From NCBI GenBank assembly GCA_965249455.1, contig OZ252236.1, positions 1,736,001-1,800,000 of the forward strand: a DNA stretch of 64,000 nt. The letters run 5' to 3'. Below the pieces are notes generated by a model. The model did not search any database. It saw nothing but the letters and a program-made list of their open reading frames with translations, and was not told where the DNA came from. Below, piece by piece: positions 61,471-64,000 of the stretch. The position numbers and the translations under genes are program-made. Source of the DNA: Jiulongibacter sp024742395 (GTDB lineage: Bacteria; Bacteroidota; Bacteroidia; Cytophagales; Spirosomataceae). How positions within the stretch are numbered: the stretch's first letter is position 1; every line of letters begins with the position of its first letter.

Positions 61471-61902
61471 ATGAAGAAATTGACGCTTGTTTTTTTATTT
61501 CTTTCCCTGTTTTCATTAATCTCGTGTGAAACCAAAGAACCGGAGCTTCCACTTGCAGACCAGGTTCAGGGAAATTATACTTTCAATTTAGTCAAAGGAG
61601 ATGCCGCTTCACTTAGCCTTCCGTTTGTTAATGCCGATGGCGAAACATTATCGGCAAGAGCTGTGGTATCGAAAGTGACTGATACAAGCCTTAAAATAGT
61701 TTTCATTACTACTCGTGATAATGGATCTGTACGCTTCAGTGAGCCTGAGATTCTGGAGCCATTTACCATTTTAAAAGAAAATGAGGCCATTGTAGGATCT
61801 TATCTTAAACAAAAGGTAGAATTTGCCGGTACTGAAATATCTTTAATACTAACTTATACCGATGGATCAGTACTGACTTATAGTGGACCGAAGGATTTAT
61901 AA
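61471..61902 (+). CDS. Small lipoprotein related to the one at 34092 (module B)
   Basis: The protein has 143 residues from the ATG at 61471 (an ATG two codons earlier is also possible). Lipobox ISC precedes CETKEPELPLADQVQGNYTFNLVKG, then LSARAVVSKVTDTSLKIVFI. The 34092 lipoprotein reads CEKTDPEPPLAEQIMGEYTV with TGTLSVSKLSETEISVLF at the same place. The two are paralogues, each beside a TPR-kinase operon. The shared gene order implies a functional link, for example a regulated envelope target or a modulator of the kinase. Confidence 0.65.
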   Translation: MKKLTLVFLFLSLFSLISCETKEPELPLADQVQGNYTFNLVKGDAASLSLPFVNADGETLSARAVVSKVTDTSLKIVFITTRDNGSVRFSEPEILEPFTILKENEAIVGSYLKQKVEFAGTEISLILTYTDGSVLTYSGPKDL

Positions 61903-61920
61903 TAAAAGTGTAGGCAGGGT

Positions 61921-62550
61921 TTATCTTACGTCTTGAAGAACATCAAGTAACTCCCACATCATTAGGGCTGTAGCACCCCAAATCCACTGGCCTTGAATGT
62001 CAAAACCAGTGGTTTTTAGTTTCATGCCTCTTACGTCAATGTATTTTTTAGTCAGTATATCAGGATTGCTGATTTCAGAAAGCGGTATTTCATGGATGGC
62101 CGCTACTTCACGGGCGTCGGGGAAAAAAGGAGGCTTGGTATCCAGAACGCCTACTATGGGTTTTACCCAGTAATTAGAGGGGGGAATATAAAGTTCGCTT
62201 AAACCACCAAGAATCTGTACATCCAGAGCTTTTAATCCTATTTCTTCTTCGGCTTCTCTCAGGGCGGTTCGTTCGTACGATTCATCTACTTCTTCCATTC
62301 TGCCTCCCGGAAAGGCCATTTGGCCACCGTGCGTGCCGTCATACGGAGGTCTTAGAATTAAAGGAATAAAAATGTCGTTTTGGTCTGGGTAAAGGGCTAT
62401 CAGTACCGCACTCTTTCTTATTTTGCTGAAGTCTCTTACCTCTCGGTCAATGAACTTACTGCCGGTCATTGAATAGAAAGGCTCATGCCCGGGGAGCGGC
62501 TGCTTAAGCCTGTTTTTCAATATATTTTTGAACTGCTGGAAATCTCTCAT
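61921..62550 (-). CDS. Nudix hydrolase, CoA pyrophosphatase type
   Basis: The 209-residue protein has the Nudix box GGRMEEVDESYERTALREAEEEIG (G-x5-E-x7-RE-x-x-EE-x-G) preceded by GTHGGQMAFPGG, the segment marking CoA pyrophosphatases of the NudL/YeaB type. The start of the protein carries PLILRPPYDG. It hydrolyses CoA or oxidised CoA into 4'-phosphopantetheine and 3',5'-ADP. The start overlaps the stop of the FAD oxidoreductase by 4 bases (ATGA), so the two are translationally coupled. Confidence 0.85.
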   Translation of the reverse strand: MRDFQQFKNILKNRLKQPLPGHEPFYSMTGSKFIDREVRDFSKIRKSAVLIALYPDQNDIFIPLILRPPYDGTHGGQMAFPGGRMEEVDESYERTALREAEEEIGLKALDVQILGGLSELYIPPSNYWVKPIVGVLDTKPPFFPDAREVAAIHEIPLSEISNPDILTKKYIDVRGMKLKTTGFDIQGQWIWGATALMMWELLDVLQDVR

Positions 62551-64000
62551 GACTTAGATTTTTTAGCATACAAATTCACGGCTGCTTCGGCACATTTCTC
62601 ACCATCTACTGCCGCACTAATGATTCCGCCGGCATATCCGGCCCCTTCTCCACAAGGAAACAGCCTTTTAGTACTAATATGTTCCAGCGTTTCTTTATCT
62701 CTTGGCACTCTTACAGGCGATGAGGTTCGACTTTCAAGTCCAATTAGCTGTCCGCCGTTGCTCACATAGCCTTTCATTTTTTTGCCAAATTGTCTGATGC
62801 CGTCTTTTAATGGTTCAGCAATAAAGTCAGGTAAAACGGTACTCATATCTAATGACACCAGTCCGGGTTGATACGAGGTATCGTTTAATTCTTTTGATTC
62901 ACGTCCGTTCAGAAAATCCGGGATACGCTGGGCAGGAGCTAGCTGAGAGTTGCGAAGCTTGTTTTCAGCCTCTGGCAAATTTTTGTTGTACTTCTCCAGA
63001 GTTTTACTCCACACTTTTTGCTCAATGCTCTTTTGTAATTCTAAGGCTGCCAGTGGGCCATGGCTTTCAAAAGCTGCCCAGTCTGGTTCATTCATGGCTA
63101 CTACTACTCCAGAATTGGCAAATCTGGAATCTCTTCTGGATGGTGACATACCGTTGACGACCAGCTCGCCGGGAGCTGTGCTGGCAGGTACAATGAAACC
63201 ACCCGGGCACATACAAAAACTAAAAACACCACGCTGTACTCCTTTATATTTCGTTTGAGCTACCAAAGAATAAGCTGCTGCCGGGAGTAGGCCACGGTCA
63301 TCTGTATGGTACTGGCAACTATCTACAAAAGCCTGCTGATGTTCAATTCTCACGCCCATGGCGAAAGATTTATTTTCAATGGCAATGCCTTTATCGTGTA
63401 ATAAATAAAAGATATCTCTTGCAGAATGCCCGGTAGCTAAAATAACCGACTCTCCTTCAAATTGTCTGCAGTCTTCGGTTTTTACACCTTTGATTTCTTC
63501 ATTATGTATCAGCAAATCTGTGACTTTGGCATTGAAATGAATTTCTCCTCCGGCTTTCAGAATACTTTCTCTCAGAGCGGCTACTACGGCAGGGAGTTTA
63601 TTGGTGCCAATATGCGGATGGGCGTCTACCAGAATTTGATCAGTGGCTCCATGAGCCACCAGGATTTCAAGAATCCTGTTGACATCACCTCTTTTTTTTG
63701 ACCGGGTGTAAAGTTTGCCATCTGAGTACGTGCCGGCTCCTCCTTCTCCGAAACAGTAATTGGAATCAGGGTTGACGATATGCTCTTTATTGATGGCAGC
63801 CAAATCTCTCCTTCTGGCTCTGACATCTTTTCCTCTTTCCAAAACTATGGGTTTTACGCCAAGCTCAATCAGTCTGAGTGCGGCAAATAAACCAGCAGGG
63901 CCAGCACCAATGATAATCATTGTGGTGGCGGAGGTTACATCTGGGTAATGCCCTTCAAAATTAAAAGAATGATCAAAGGGTTTATCAGAAACTTCAATTT
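62547..64000 (-). CDS. FAD-dependent oxidoreductase, partial (5' end outside window)
   Basis: The frame is open from the stop at 62547 to the window edge, and its 5' end is missing. An in-frame ATG at 63920 begins MIIIGAGPAGLFAALRL, but open, family-like sequence continues upstream (…HSFNFEGHYPDVTSATT), so the true start lies outside. Domain markers are GAGPAGLF (FAD-binding), CFGEGGAGTYSDGKLYTR, ATGHSARDIFYLL, and the late CGEGAGYAGGIISAAVDGEKCAEA. It belongs to the uncharacterised FAD-dependent dehydrogenase family of about 520 residues. It is coupled to the CoA pyrophosphatase by a 4-base overlap. Confidence 0.85.
   Translation of the reverse strand, partial: IEVSDKPFDHSFNFEGHYPDVTSATTMIIIGAGPAGLFAALRLIELGVKPIVLERGKDVRARRRDLAAINKEHIVNPDSNYCFGEGGAGTYSDGKLYTRSKKRGDVNRILEILVAHGATDQILVDAHPHIGTNKLPAVVAALRESILKAGGEIHFNAKVTDLLIHNEEIKGVKTEDCRQFEGESVILATGHSARDIFYLLHDKGIAIENKSFAMGVRIEHQQAFVDSCQYHTDDRGLLPAAAYSLVAQTKYKGVQRGVFSFCMCPGGFIVPASTAPGELVVNGMSPSRRDSRFANSGVVVAMNEPDWAAFESHGPLAALELQKSIEQKVWSKTLEKYNKNLPEAENKLRNSQLAPAQRIPDFLNGRESKELNDTSYQPGLVSLDMSTVLPDFIAEPLKDGIRQFGKKMKGYVSNGGQLIGLESRTSSPVRVPRDKETLEHISTKRLFPCGEGAGYAGGIISAAVDGEKCAEAAVNLYAKKSKS

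Noticed and set aside
62950..63258. 102-codon plus-strand frame inside the FAD oxidoreductase
   Set aside because: Antisense to a complete, motif-rich flavoprotein frame.
1..64000. tRNA, rRNA, CRISPR, prophage or complete insertion sequence
   Set aside because: Read on both strands; no cloverleaf with conserved TΨC-like segment, no regular spaced repeats, no transposase or phage structural gene was recognised.

Overview
The window reads as chromosome from a free-living, probably marine, member of the Bacteroidota (Cytophagales-like). The grounds are family-level: LytS/LytTR and NarL-type two-component systems with TPR-carrying kinases, many lipoproteins (…SC, …AC lipoboxes), large secreted repeat proteins ending in a Cys-terminated module like the one called '3-coathanger stack', a YHYH protein, a Bacteroidota-type RluA-associated domain, weak Shine-Dalgarno signals, and several promoters of the Bacteroidota form TTG-N19-TAnnTTTG. 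No rRNA, tRNA, CRISPR array, complete insertion sequence or prophage was recognised. Both end genes are cut by the window: nagB at the left, an FAD-dependent oxidoreductase at the right.

Layout. 1-9,000: end of nagB, miaE, a LytS-type 7TM kinase with its LytTR regulator, then a large beta-helix-like secreted protein and two small secreted proteins. 9,000-19,200: an accessory stretch of small regulatory and detoxification units: a membrane-bound winged-helix regulator, an AT-rich methyltransferase, an SMR exporter, a Crp/Fnr-type regulator beside an SDR, a TetR regulator beside an alpha/beta hydrolase, DUF families and a beta-lactamase-fold hydrolase. 19,200-21,500: a Fur-family regulator divergent from a tight three-gene operon (thioredoxin-reductase-like flavoprotein, HMA-like small protein, methyltransferase), with three 21-bp Fur-type boxes between them. 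21,800-31,500: miscellaneous genes including PhyH, OmpA, a YHYH lipoprotein unit, a stand-alone RluA-associated domain, a QorB-like reductase, a siderophore-interacting flavoprotein and a two-gene unit separated by a foldable leader.

31,500-47,200: the first NarL-regulator/TPR-kinase/lipoprotein module, a second beta-helix-like secreted protein, a PQQ-type sugar dehydrogenase, a tail-to-tail regulator/kinase pair, and surface genes (polymorphic beta-helix protein, LytTR-only regulator, M43-like metalloprotease). 47,400-50,200: desaturase, dps with a Crp/Fnr-like site at about -41.5, and a heme-binding DUF3365 protein with a cupin. 50,300-55,300: a 1,469-residue SBBP-like secreted protein and a second LytTR-only regulator, both preceded by the same 44-45 bp element. 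55,300-64,000: a B12-binding radical SAM protein, the second regulator/kinase/lipoprotein module, a Nudix CoA pyrophosphatase and the FAD protein.

Two themes recur. LytTR-domain regulators sit beside large secreted proteins three times. A module of NarL regulator, TPR kinase and a 'SCE…EPE.PLA.Q' lipoprotein occurs twice. Clear operator-like dyads accompany the Fur, TetR and Crp/Fnr regulators. Functions are assigned by family recognition from the sequence alone; no database search was possible.
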